Source: Streptomyces cyaneus (GTDB lineage Bacteria; Actinomycetota; Actinomycetes; Streptomycetales; Streptomycetaceae). Taken from it: 64,000 nucleotides of DNA. The position numbers and the translations under genes were made by a program. The notes beneath the pieces are model-generated. The model had not been told where the DNA came from. It worked only from the letters and a program-made list of their open reading frames with translations, and searched no databases. Each line of letters starts with the position of its first letter. The first letter of the stretch is position 1. Of the stretch, positions 42,816 to 50,583 are shown one piece after another. The DNA is taken from positions 1,302,001 to 1,366,000 of the forward strand of contig NZ_ML138678.1 in assembly GCF_004028635.1 (NCBI RefSeq), in the 5' to 3' direction.

Positions 42816-43469
42816 ATGTCAGTAGCACCTCACCAAGGGCAAGGTGGAAAATCGGCCGCAGGAGCAGCGGCGACCGCCCTGATTCCGCCCGGTTCACGAC
42901 TGGCTCTGGGAACGGGTTCCACCGTCGAAGCAGCGCTTCCGGCACTCGCCGCAATTCCAGGTCTGGTGGCCACACCGACATCCGAAGTCATCGCCGACCG
43001 AGCTTTGGCCGCGGGCCTCAAACTCGTCCCGGTACAGAGCTCGTACGACTTCTATCTCGACGGCGCCGACCAGGTGGCGCCCACCGGCGACGTCATCAAG
43101 GGCTCGTGGGGCGCGCACGTCAGGGAGAAGACGCTGGCGGAACTCGCCGAGCGGCGCATCCTCATCTGCGACGAGTCCAAACTGGTCGACAAGCTCGTCG
43201 GTCCGGTTCCCGTGGCCGTCGTGCCGTACTTCAGCGGTCTCTACACCTCGGAATCATCCGACACCAAGACTGACGACAACGGACTGACCATCGTCGCCAT
43301 GAGCCCCGGTGAAGTCATCGACGCACCGGGCGATTGGGACAGCGAAATATGTGGGAAGCCAGGCGTGGTGATGACCGGAATTTTCCCGGTCGGGTTCGTC
43401 GAGCAGATCATCGTCGGACATGAAGACGGCTCCCACCACGTCATCGTGACCAAATCCAACGGGGTGTGA
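42816..43469 (+). CDS. Ribose-5-phosphate isomerase A homologue
   Basis: A 217-residue RpiA-like enzyme that interconverts ribulose-5-P and ribose-5-P. Phosphate-binding ALGTGSTV and catalytic YLDGADQV and KGSWGAHVREK are all present. It has been moved into the biosynthetic island, in one operon with a hexulose-phosphate-synthase-like gene (TGATG overlap) and a PRPP synthetase. A GGGGG site precedes the ATG. The 136 bases upstream hold the operon promoter, not clearly readable. Confidence 0.88.
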   Translation: MSVAPHQGQGGKSAAGAAATALIPPGSRLALGTGSTVEAALPALAAIPGLVATPTSEVIADRALAAGLKLVPVQSSYDFYLDGADQVAPTGDVIKGSWGAHVREKTLAELAERRILICDESKLVDKLVGPVPVAVVPYFSGLYTSESSDTKTDDNGLTIVAMSPGEVIDAPGDWDSEICGKPGVVMTGIFPVGFVEQIIVGHEDGSHHVIVTKSNGV

Positions 43470-44140
43470 TGGTCCACATACAGTACGCGATCGACGTCTT
43501 TACGGAGGAGCAGGCTCTCGCCTCTGCTGCCTTGGCCACGGAGTCGGGGATTCGATGCCTCGAAGCCGGACACGTGCTTGTCAAGGCCGTGGGGCTCGGC
43601 ATCGTCACGGAGCTGCGGTCCAGATATCCCGACGCCGAGATCATCGCCGACATGAAGACCATGGACATGGGGCGGGACGAAGTGGCGGTGGCCGCGGACG
43701 CCGGGGCGGACCTCGTCATCGTCTGCGCGGCTGCCAGCGACGGGGTGTTGCTCGCGGCGCACAAAGAGGCCCGTTCGCGCGGTGTGGACCTCCTCGTCAG
43801 CCTGATGGGGGTGAAGGACCGGGTCAACAGGGCGCGTGCCGTGCTCGACCTGGGGCTGAACCGAATCATCGCCCACCGTGGCATCGACGACGACTTCCTG
43901 TGGACCGACCCGGGTCCTCGGCAGCAGCTGGCGGAGATCGCCGCCCTGCCCGATATCGAACTGGCCCTGGCCGGCGGGATCAACGCCCGCAGCCTGCGGG
44001 AATTCCCGGACGTGGCGGCAGAGCGCCTGATCGTCGGACGTGGCATCACCGACTCGTCCGACCCGAAGGCCGAGATCCAGGCCCTCCTCGATGCAGCCCG
44101 GCACCGTCACACCTCCTCCGCGATCGGGGTAAGCGAATGA
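43469..44140 (+). CDS. 3-hexulose-6-phosphate synthase-like protein (OMPDC superfamily)
   Basis: A 223-residue (beta/alpha)8 protein of the orotidine decarboxylase superfamily. The motif IIADMKTMDMG matches the D-x-K-T-M-D-x-G core of hexulose-6-phosphate synthase, and ALAGGIN and LIVGRGIT form the phosphate-binding loops. The known enzyme makes or splits D-arabino-hex-3-ulose-6-P from ribulose-5-P and formaldehyde. No hexulose-6-P isomerase is encoded nearby, so ribulose-5-P supply with formaldehyde release, or another aldol reaction, is possible. It lies between RpiA and the PRPP synthetase, coupled on both sides. Confidence 0.85.
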   Translation: MVHIQYAIDVFTEEQALASAALATESGIRCLEAGHVLVKAVGLGIVTELRSRYPDAEIIADMKTMDMGRDEVAVAADAGADLVIVCAAASDGVLLAAHKEARSRGVDLLVSLMGVKDRVNRARAVLDLGLNRIIAHRGIDDDFLWTDPGPRQQLAEIAALPDIELALAGGINARSLREFPDVAAERLIVGRGITDSSDPKAEIQALLDAARHRHTSSAIGVSE

Positions 44141-45081
44141 GTACCGGGGACGACTACTCCCTCTTCGTCGTACCGGGCACCGGGGACGCGAATCAGACGT
44201 TCGCGTCATCGCTGAGCGACAAGCTCGGGCTGCCCGTCACCGATCACGGACGGACCGTGTTCAAGTCGGGCGAGATGATCGTGTCGCTGCCGGCGGAGGT
44301 GTCGGAGACCGCGGTCATCGTGCTCGCCCCGTCCTTCCGTCCGTCCGACGCGATCCTGGAGCTGCTGCTCCTGGCCGACGCCCTGCGGCGGCACGGGGTT
44401 CGATCGCTGACGTGTGTGCTGCAGTACGTTCCGTACAGCCGGAGCAATCGACTGAACCGCCCGGGTCTGCCCCTGGGGTCCAAGGTCGTCATCTCCATGC
44501 TCGAGCAGTCACCGATCGACCGGTTCGTCGTCTTCGACCTGCATGCCCGAGAAACCCTGGGCTACTTCTCCAAGCCCGTCACATGGATCCCGACGCTGCA
44601 GCTCATGAGCGACGCGATCCCGCTGCACGCTCCGGAAGTCGTCGTCAGTCCCGACCGCGGCCGATACGACGACTGCATGCAGATCTCCACCATGCGCTCC
44701 TGCACGCTGGACATGCTCATGAAGGTGCGGCGCGACGACAGCGGCTCCAGCGAACTGGTGGCCGGTGCCCGTACCGATCTCAACGGTCGCTCGGTGCTGC
44801 TGTTCGACGACGAGATCTGGTCGGGCGTGACCGCGGCGCATGCCACGGAGTCGCTCTTCGCGGCGGGCGCGGCACGCATCGACTACCTCACGGTGTACGA
44901 CTTCACGACCCCGGACATCCGCAAGAACATGCTGGAGAACCTGGGGATCTCCAGCTTCACCACCACCAACCTGGCCCATCACGGCAACGACCCCTTCGAC
45001 GGCCGCTACCGCATCCTCGACGCGGCGGACCTGGTGGTCCGGGCATGGCCGCGGATCACCGGCGGCTCGGCTCGTCGCTGA
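44137..45081 (+). CDS. Ribose-phosphate pyrophosphokinase homologue
   Basis: A 314-residue PRPP-synthetase-like protein. Corresponding motifs are QYVPYSRSNRLNRPG (ATP loop, altered from the usual YARQDRK), FDLHARETLGYF, VVVSPDRGRYDD and the PRPP loop LLFDDEIWSGVTAA. Several catalytic-loop residues differ from housekeeping PrsA, so the sugar phosphate used may differ. It ends the RpiA/HPS operon and would supply PRPP or an analogue to the island. The start overlaps the previous stop as ATGA. Confidence 0.85.
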   Translation: MSTGDDYSLFVVPGTGDANQTFASSLSDKLGLPVTDHGRTVFKSGEMIVSLPAEVSETAVIVLAPSFRPSDAILELLLLADALRRHGVRSLTCVLQYVPYSRSNRLNRPGLPLGSKVVISMLEQSPIDRFVVFDLHARETLGYFSKPVTWIPTLQLMSDAIPLHAPEVVVSPDRGRYDDCMQISTMRSCTLDMLMKVRRDDSGSSELVAGARTDLNGRSVLLFDDEIWSGVTAAHATESLFAAGAARIDYLTVYDFTTPDIRKNMLENLGISSFTTTNLAHHGNDPFDGRYRILDAADLVVRAWPRITGGSARR

Positions 45082-45098
45082 TCGGCGGGCACGTCGGA

Positions 45099-45134
45099 AG
45101 TCCGGTCGCAGACCACGAGGTCTCCGACCGGACT
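45099..45134. terminator. Bidirectional hairpin terminator
   Basis: A nearly perfect 15-pair stem (AGTCCGGTCG with its complement, then AGACC/GGTCT after one C-C mismatch, ACGA loop) between the convergent PRPP-synthetase and phosphatase genes. Confidence 0.7.
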
Positions 45135-45154
45135 CCGTGCGTTTCGGTCCTGCT

Positions 45155-45775
45155 CTACTGGACCGGATTGACCCAGATCTCGTGCACGGTCAGACGCCCT
45201 GGCTCCGGCACCTTGCACTTGACATAGCTGGCCTGGAAGACCTTGAACGCCCGCGGATGACGCTCATCGATACCGAGGGCCGCGTACAACAGCGCCTTGA
45301 TCGTCCCGGCGTGCGAGATCAGACCGACGGACTCACCGGTCGGCACCGAGTCGACAGCGTTCTGCCAGGCCCGTGTCATACGTTCCTGGACATCCCGGAT
45401 GGGCTCCACATCCGCCAGGTCGGGCGGAAAATATCCCGTCGGATCCTGGTTGTCGAGCCCGAGACCGGCACGCGTCTCCAGCAACGTCGGCCGGTCCATA
45501 CCGTCGAACGAACCGAAGTCCCGCTCGATCAGGTCCTTCGCCACCACCGCCTCAGCACAGCCGACGGTGTCCGTGAGAATGTGGGCCGTCTGCACGGCCC
45601 GACGCAGCGGCGAGGTCCGGAAGGTACGGATACCCTGGTCCTTCAGCCGTTCCCCGAGGGACGCGGCCTGGCGCAACCCGATGTCGTTGAGTTCGTGCTC
45701 GCCGTTCCGGCCGATCAGCAGGTTCTGCTGGTTGGCGTGCGATCGGGCGTGCCGTATGAAATAGACGAACTTCAT
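45155..45775 (-). CDS. Histidine phosphatase family protein (island)
   Basis: A 206-residue phosphoglycerate-mutase-like phosphatase. Catalytic YFIRHARSHANQ, TSPLRRAVQT, DLIERDFGSFDG and LISHAGTIKAL are complete. It is the last gene of a minus-strand operon with a metallophosphoesterase and an asparagine synthetase. A late dephosphorylation of a sugar- or nucleoside-phosphate intermediate would fit the island. The ATG lies two bases after the upstream gene's stop. Confidence 0.9.
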   Translation of the reverse strand: MKFVYFIRHARSHANQQNLLIGRNGEHELNDIGLRQAASLGERLKDQGIRTFRTSPLRRAVQTAHILTDTVGCAEAVVAKDLIERDFGSFDGMDRPTLLETRAGLGLDNQDPTGYFPPDLADVEPIRDVQERMTRAWQNAVDSVPTGESVGLISHAGTIKALLYAALGIDERHPRAFKVFQASYVKCKVPEPGRLTVHEIWVNPVQ

Positions 45776-45777
45776 GG

Positions 45778-46662
45778 TCAGCTCTCCTGCCCCAGCTTCT
45801 CGATGACGGCTCGGAGCTGCGGCTCGTCGAGCTCATAGACGGTCTCGCCCACCTGCGGGTCGCGCGCATGGAGGGTGTGGAACATCGGCGAAGTGGGGGT
45901 GCCGAGCTGGACGAGGGTCGCCGAGGCACCCCGAACCGCCCGCTCGGTCCGCGCGGGAGCGGTGAGATCGATCCTGCTGACGACGCCCGGGGTCACCCAC
46001 ACCGCGCTCGACTCCAGGTATCCGAAGATCTGCAGATGGAAGTGTCCGCAGAGGATGAGCTGAACGTCACTGCCCCGGATCGCGTCCGCCAGATCGGCGG
46101 GGTTTCGCAGCCCCAGGGAGCGCTGCACCTCTACATCGAGGGTGATCGGGGGATGGTGGAAGACCAGGACGGTTCCGTGCGGAGCCGGCTCCTCCAGAAC
46201 ACCGCGCAGCCAGGTCAGTTGCTCTTCGCTGATCCAGCCGTACCCCTTTTCGGGCACGAGTGAGTCGAGGGTGATGAAGCGGTATCCATCGATCACACTC
46301 ACCGCGGCCCGCTCTCCTCGGCCGGTGGCGATGACCGAATCGGCCCGGTCATTCCCCGACGGGTCGAGATGCCCGCTACCGAGGATCTTCGTAAAGGCTC
46401 CGCGCTCGTCGTGATTTCCGGTGCTGTAGAGCACAGGTACATTCCGCGCGGAGGCGAATTCACCCACGATTTCACGCGCGGCACCATAGGCCTCCGGCGA
46501 TCCGTCATCGGCTACGTCGCCGCTGACGACAACCACATCGATATCACGCACCGCTGCCAGATCCGCAAGCATGCGACGCAAGGACTGGGTGGCGTTCACG
46601 CCGTGTTTGTTGGGGCCGTCGAAACGGTCGAGATGGGTGTCTGAAAGATGCAGGATCCGCAT
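45778..46662 (-). CDS. Metallophosphoesterase (CpdA-like)
   Basis: A 294-residue calcineurin-like phosphoesterase. The five metal motifs are complete: LSDTHLDRFD, VSGDVADDG, STGNHDER, FHHPPI and LCGHFHLQ. Relatives cleave cyclic AMP or other phosphodiesters. In this operon it could open a nucleotidyl phosphodiester made by the island's Pol-beta-type transferase (inference). It sits between the phosphatase and the asparagine synthetase. Confidence 0.9.
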   Translation of the reverse strand: MRILHLSDTHLDRFDGPNKHGVNATQSLRRMLADLAAVRDIDVVVVSGDVADDGSPEAYGAAREIVGEFASARNVPVLYSTGNHDERGAFTKILGSGHLDPSGNDRADSVIATGRGERAAVSVIDGYRFITLDSLVPEKGYGWISEEQLTWLRGVLEEPAPHGTVLVFHHPPITLDVEVQRSLGLRNPADLADAIRGSDVQLILCGHFHLQIFGYLESSAVWVTPGVVSRIDLTAPARTERAVRGASATLVQLGTPTSPMFHTLHARDPQVGETVYELDEPQLRAVIEKLGQES

Positions 46663-46792
46663 ACGCAGAAGCTACCGGAAAACCCAACCGGCAAACCCGA
46701 ATATCAGCCACACACGAGTTCAGCCCCGGAGCGGTGACGTCACTCCCGAGCGGCAGACGGCGGGATCAGCGGCCGCCGCCTGCCGACGCGCT

Positions 46793-48982
46793 TCAGGACC
46801 GGGCGGGTACCGGCTCCTCGACACGTACCAACAGCCCCATGAGAAGGGACTGATCGACGAGTTCGGTCACCGACTCCAGCTCACAGCCAGCCGCCGCGCA
46901 GACCGCCCCGAGCTCCGTGCCGCCGTCGATGCCGCGCAGCACCGACAGCCACGCCGCGTCGGTGTCGTGGTCGATGACGAACCGCAACTCACCGCCCACA
47001 GCGACGAAGCTCTGCCCCTGCGCCCCGTCCAGGAGCAGGACGTCCTCCCCGAGCCGGAGCACCAGAGCGGGGTCGACCGCGGGCCGCCCGAAGACGACCG
47101 CGCGCTGTTCCTCGCGGGTGCGCTCATCGCCCACCTCGACCGGCAGCGCGGCGGACGACGGCTGTGTAGGCGGCAGCGACTGCGTCATCTCGTCGAGCAG
47201 ACCCAGGTTGACCAACCGGAGCAGCAGTTCGAGGTGAGTGTCGCTCGTGCCGTCGATGATCTCGTTCAGGCAGCCGCGCAGATGGTCCGCCTGCAGGAAC
47301 TGGGCGGCCCGCGGCGACGCGAGCGCCTGCTCCAGCAGTTCACCGGAGTTCGCCGCGAGCATCCTGGCGAAAGTGAGGTGGGTGTAGCGCACCCCTTCGC
47401 CTTCGTAGAAGGCGATCTTCGGCCGCTGGGTGATGTCCAGGGGCAGCAGTTCCCGGAAGGCGGAGCGAATGATCTTCTTGTCCCAGAAGAGTTCCTGGCG
47501 GTACTTGCGCGGGACGCCGGCGAGGAGTTCGACGATACGGTGGTCCAGATACGGCACACGCGCTTCGACCGCGTTGCCCGAGGCCGTACGGTCCTCGACC
47601 CAGAAGTTGTACTGCTGCCAGTCGCGCACCTTCCACTGGACGAAATCGTCGTACACATCGCCCAGCGCGCCCGGGAAGGCGACCCGTACCGCTTCGTCGC
47701 TGACCAGCGGACGGCCGTTCTGCCACCACACGTTCATGGCGGGGGCGTTCGCTGCGAGCGCGCGCCGCCGGGACAGGTCGGTGAGGTTCCTGATGAAGTC
47801 GTGCCAGTCACCGCCGCCGGCCAGCATGCGGGAGTAGCCACCGCTGAGTTCGTCGGCACCGGACCCGAGCAGAACGGCCTTCATGTCCGGCCGACCTGCC
47901 CGGACGAAGCGGTAGATCTCGCTCTTGAAGTGCTGTTCCGGTCCGCACAGCGGTGATTCCATCAACCACAGCAGGCGGCGCCAATCCTCGGCGGAAGGGT
48001 GCTGGCCCACCTCGAAGGCCAGCTCGTGATGGGTGAGATTGAGCGCCTTGGCGGTCGAACGCGCGTAGTCGGCATCGCCGTTGAGCAGCGTGCTCGCGCT
48101 GAGCGCGCTGAAACTGTGCTCGATGGAGTCCCCGCCGAGCGCGGCGATTCCCGCCGAGTCGACGCCACCACTGAGCATGATGCCGATCTCCGCGTCGGCC
48201 ACCAGGCATTCCTGAACGGACTCGGCGAGCAGACCACGGAAGCGTTCGACGAGTTCGTCCGGCGTGACATCGTCGTGCGAGAGCGGCCCCGGCATGGACC
48301 AGTACCTCTTCGTTCGGGTACTGCCGTCGCGCAGGCCGTAGGTGACGATGCTGCCCGGCTCTATCTGCTCGACTCCGACGAACCAGTCGCGAGGCGGCGC
48401 GTCGGGCATGATCGGCGCGGCGTTCAACCCCTGATCCGCGAGGGCGCCGGCCCAGTCCAACTCCCTGGGACACAAAGGATGCTGAAAAAGCGCCTTGACT
48501 TCGGAGCCGAAAATAAGAGTGTCGCCCGCGCGATGGACGAACAACGGCTTGAGGCCGATGCGATCGCGCGCCAGCACGATGCGCTGTTCACGCAAGTCGA
48601 TGACGGCGATACCGAACATTCCCCGCACCCGCTCGAGAAAGTCCAGGCCGTCTCGTTCATAGAGGTGCAGCAACACTTCACAGTCGGAACGGCTGCGGAA
48701 GAGCCCCTCACCCAACTCGCGCCGCAGTTCACGGTGGTTGTAGATCTCACCGTTGGCGGACAATGCCACCAGTCCGTCTCGCGAGACGAAAGGCTGCCTT
48801 CCTCCTTCCGGGTCGACGAGCGAGAGCCGGGTGAACGACATGGCCGCCTGGCCGAGTTCGATGAATTGCATGTCGTCCGGGCCTCGCGGCCGTAGAGCTC
48901 GCGCCATCGCCTCGAGCACGGGGCGAGTGGATGCGTCGATGTGAGAACCGTTGAGGTGGGCAAAGCCCGCTATGCCACACAT
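46793..48982 (-). CDS. Asparagine synthetase with C-terminal RRE-like domain
   Basis: A 729-residue glutamine-dependent amidotransferase. The N-terminal Ntn domain starts MCGIAGF, so the catalytic Cys2 is present. The synthetase domain has the PP-loop MLSGGVDSAG and GSGADELSGGYSRM. About 100 extra residues at the C-terminus (from RAVVFGRPAVDPALVLRLG on) follow a PqqD/RRE-like pattern of strands plus helices and end DQSLLMGLLVRV. That fusion, together with the 22-codon peptide gene just upstream on the same strand, suggests the enzyme acts on a carrier peptide. The ATG at 48982 follows AAGGTG. Lasso cyclases usually lack a complete N-terminal glutaminase. Confidence 0.88.
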   Translation of the reverse strand: MCGIAGFAHLNGSHIDASTRPVLEAMARALRPRGPDDMQFIELGQAAMSFTRLSLVDPEGGRQPFVSRDGLVALSANGEIYNHRELRRELGEGLFRSRSDCEVLLHLYERDGLDFLERVRGMFGIAVIDLREQRIVLARDRIGLKPLFVHRAGDTLIFGSEVKALFQHPLCPRELDWAGALADQGLNAAPIMPDAPPRDWFVGVEQIEPGSIVTYGLRDGSTRTKRYWSMPGPLSHDDVTPDELVERFRGLLAESVQECLVADAEIGIMLSGGVDSAGIAALGGDSIEHSFSALSASTLLNGDADYARSTAKALNLTHHELAFEVGQHPSAEDWRRLLWLMESPLCGPEQHFKSEIYRFVRAGRPDMKAVLLGSGADELSGGYSRMLAGGGDWHDFIRNLTDLSRRRALAANAPAMNVWWQNGRPLVSDEAVRVAFPGALGDVYDDFVQWKVRDWQQYNFWVEDRTASGNAVEARVPYLDHRIVELLAGVPRKYRQELFWDKKIIRSAFRELLPLDITQRPKIAFYEGEGVRYTHLTFARMLAANSGELLEQALASPRAAQFLQADHLRGCLNEIIDGTSDTHLELLLRLVNLGLLDEMTQSLPPTQPSSAALPVEVGDERTREEQRAVVFGRPAVDPALVLRLGEDVLLLDGAQGQSFVAVGGELRFVIDHDTDAAWLSVLRGIDGGTELGAVCAAAGCELESVTELVDQSLLMGLLVRVEEPVPARS

Positions 48983-49093
48983 GATCCGGCACCTTACATG
49001 CGAAGAGGCCCTCAAAACAGGGGTGTTGGGCGAAAACGATCTTCGCTGCAACTTGCTGCCCGAGGGCGGTGAAGACCGCGCGGATAAACGTGA

Positions 49094-49121
49094 GAGGCGC
49101 CACACCGAAGTGTGGCGCCTC
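49094..49121 (-). terminator. UUCG-tetraloop hairpin between peptide gene and asparagine synthetase
   Basis: A 12-bp perfect stem (GAGGCGCCACAC with its complement), read on the minus strand with a C-UUCG-G loop, starts 16 bases after the peptide stop. There is no T-tract. Such hairpins after RiPP precursor genes stabilise the precursor mRNA and let only part of transcription reach the enzyme gene. Confidence 0.65.
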
Positions 49122-49136
49122 CCCTCAGAGCATCGT

Positions 49137-49205
49137 TCAGCGGACGACCGCGACGATGTCGGGCTGCGAAACCGGCTTGGCGGTCGGCTTGGTGTAGGCC
49201 TTCAT
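49137..49205 (-). CDS. 22-residue candidate precursor or carrier peptide
   Basis: ATG at 49205, stop TGA at 49137, with GGAAAGGGG about ten bases upstream. The peptide begins MKAYTKPTAKPV and ends PDIVAVVR. The Y-T-K-P motif resembles the aromatic-x-x-P leader motif of lasso precursors (YxxP) and the W-T-K-P of PqqA, both bound by PqqD/RRE proteins. It is followed by a stable hairpin and then the asparagine synthetase with an RRE-like domain. Lasso folding is unlikely because the 8-10 residue end lacks a suitable ring residue pair. Length is at the limit of detection; context is the main support. Confidence 0.6.
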   Translation of the reverse strand: MKAYTKPTAKPVSQPDIVAVVR

Positions 49206-49404
49206 CGGGAAACACCCCTTTCCGTTCGAGTCGACTAACTCAGCGATCAGATCCTGACAGAGTGGGGTGGTCTGGCGGTGGTTCGGCAGCATCTTGGCTG
49301 GTCTCGAAGCTTGTTGACGAACACTCATCCGCTGTCCGACACTGAGCCGCTGATCTGTCAGGCATTGCCCTGGCGCAGCATTAGTGGACCTCATGGGAGC
49401 GTGC
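49206..49404. promoter_or_regulatory. Divergent promoter region of peptide and GNAT genes
   Basis: About 200 comparatively AT-rich bases separate the peptide gene and the GNAT gene. This would hold both promoters. I see no repeat or operator that stands out. Confidence 0.35.
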
Positions 49405-49833
49405 ATGGCCAGCGAGACCTTGTCCAAGATGACCTTCTCGATCGTGAAGTCGGCCGACCTGGAAATCGAGGCGGTGATGAGGGTGTACGAGACCTCAGGA
49501 CTCGCCGAACGCCGTCCTCTCTCCGAGCCGGGCCGCCTTCAGCGCATGCTCGACGGATCCAACCTGGTCGCGGCCGCATACGATTCCGGCGTACTGATCG
49601 GAATCGCCCGGTCGATCAGTGATTTCAGTTATGCCACCTACCTCTCGGACATCGCGGTGGATGCCGCCTACCAGAGGCGGGGTATTGGCAAGGAGCTCAT
49701 CCGGGTGACCGCGGAAGCGGCGCCGCAAGCGAAGATCGTCCTGCTGTCCGCTCCCGCAGCGGTGGAGTACTACCCGCACATCGGGTTCACCCAGCACAAT
49801 TCGGCCTGGACCCTCCCTGCGCAGCAGAGCTGA
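49405..49833 (+). CDS. GNAT-family N-acetyltransferase
   Basis: A 142-residue acetyltransferase. The acetyl-CoA pyrophosphate loop is DIAVDAAYQRRGIGKELI and motif B contains EYYPHIGF. It probably marks the right edge of the island, divergent from the peptide gene. It may acetylate the product for self-protection or an N-N intermediate, as acetyltransferases do in fosfazinomycin assembly. The ATG at 49405 has GGGAG upstream; GTG at 49384 and ATG at 49429 are alternatives. Confidence 0.82.
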   Translation: MASETLSKMTFSIVKSADLEIEAVMRVYETSGLAERRPLSEPGRLQRMLDGSNLVAAAYDSGVLIGIARSISDFSYATYLSDIAVDAAYQRRGIGKELIRVTAEAAPQAKIVLLSAPAAVEYYPHIGFTQHNSAWTLPAQQS

Positions 49834-49841
49834 GACAGGTC

Positions 49842-50573
49842 CTACACCTGCACGATCGGCTCCCGTGTGAACAGTGCCCCCAGTGCCGGCGCGTTCACGC
49901 GGCGGTCCGTCAGGCGCAGTGCCTCCCATACCGTGACCTGGTTCGCCGTGAGGACCGGTTTGCCGAGTTCGGCCTCCAGGGCCGGGATGTGGGCTGCCGT
50001 GTGGAGGGCCGTGTCGGGCAGGAGTACGGCCTCCGCCTCCTCCGTGTTCGCCTCCTTGGCCAGCGCGAAGACCTCGGCCTCGCCCCAGGTTCCGACCTCC
50101 GCCGCGGTGATGATGCCGCAGTCGCGCACCGTGGCCACCTCGGCGCCCCCGGCGGTCAGGAACTGGGCGAAGAGGTCGGCCACGTCGTCCGGGTAGGTCG
50201 CCCCGACCGCCACCCGCCGCACCCCGAGCTCCCGCACCGCGTGCACGAAGGCGAAGGACGTCGACGACGCCGGCATCCCGGCCGTGCGGGCGAGGGTGCG
50301 CACCTGCTCGTGGGCGCCCTCCCAGCCGTAGACGAAGCTGCCCGACGTGCAGGCCCAGACCACCGCCTCGGCGCCCGTCAGCCGTAGCGCCTCCACGCCC
50401 TCGGCGAGGCGCTCGGCCGCGCCCATCCGCCGCAACGCGTCCACCCGGTGCGCGTCCTCGCCGATGTCGGTGTGCACCAGGTCGAGCCGGATGTCGCTGG
50501 CGAGGAGTTGCTCGATGCGGGGATAGTCGTCCTCGGCGGAGTGGCCCGGGTAGAGAAATCCGAGTGCGGTCAT
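49842..50573 (-). CDS. Asp/Glu racemase-fold protein, EutA/maleate-isomerase type
   Basis: A 243-residue protein with the motif VVWACTSGSFVYGW, which carries the first catalytic Cys of maleate cis-trans isomerases and arylmalonate decarboxylases. The second-half Cys is replaced (LLPDTALHTA in place of the usual C-T-N), so activity may be altered. It lies in an ectoine-type catabolic neighbourhood where EutA proteins of this family occur. Coupled to its paralogue upstream (11-base gap). The ATG at 50573 has AAAGG. Confidence 0.8.
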   Translation of the reverse strand: MTALGFLYPGHSAEDDYPRIEQLLASDIRLDLVHTDIGEDAHRVDALRRMGAAERLAEGVEALRLTGAEAVVWACTSGSFVYGWEGAHEQVRTLARTAGMPASSTSFAFVHAVRELGVRRVAVGATYPDDVADLFAQFLTAGGAEVATVRDCGIITAAEVGTWGEAEVFALAKEANTEEAEAVLLPDTALHTAAHIPALEAELGKPVLTANQVTVWEALRLTDRRVNAPALGALFTREPIVQV

Positions 50574-50583
50574 GTCAGCCTTT

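Noticed and set aside
22363..45081. Formycin or pyrazofurin (C-nucleoside) cluster
   Set aside because: The hydroxylase and cupin/MetRS genes and a PurB-like lyase are shared, but I find no beta-RFA-P-synthase-like C-ribosyl enzyme, so the scaffold is probably different.
46793..49205. Lasso peptide cluster
   Set aside because: The synthetase keeps an intact N-terminal glutaminase Cys, there is no transglutaminase-like leader peptidase, and the peptide lacks a usable ring-forming pair.
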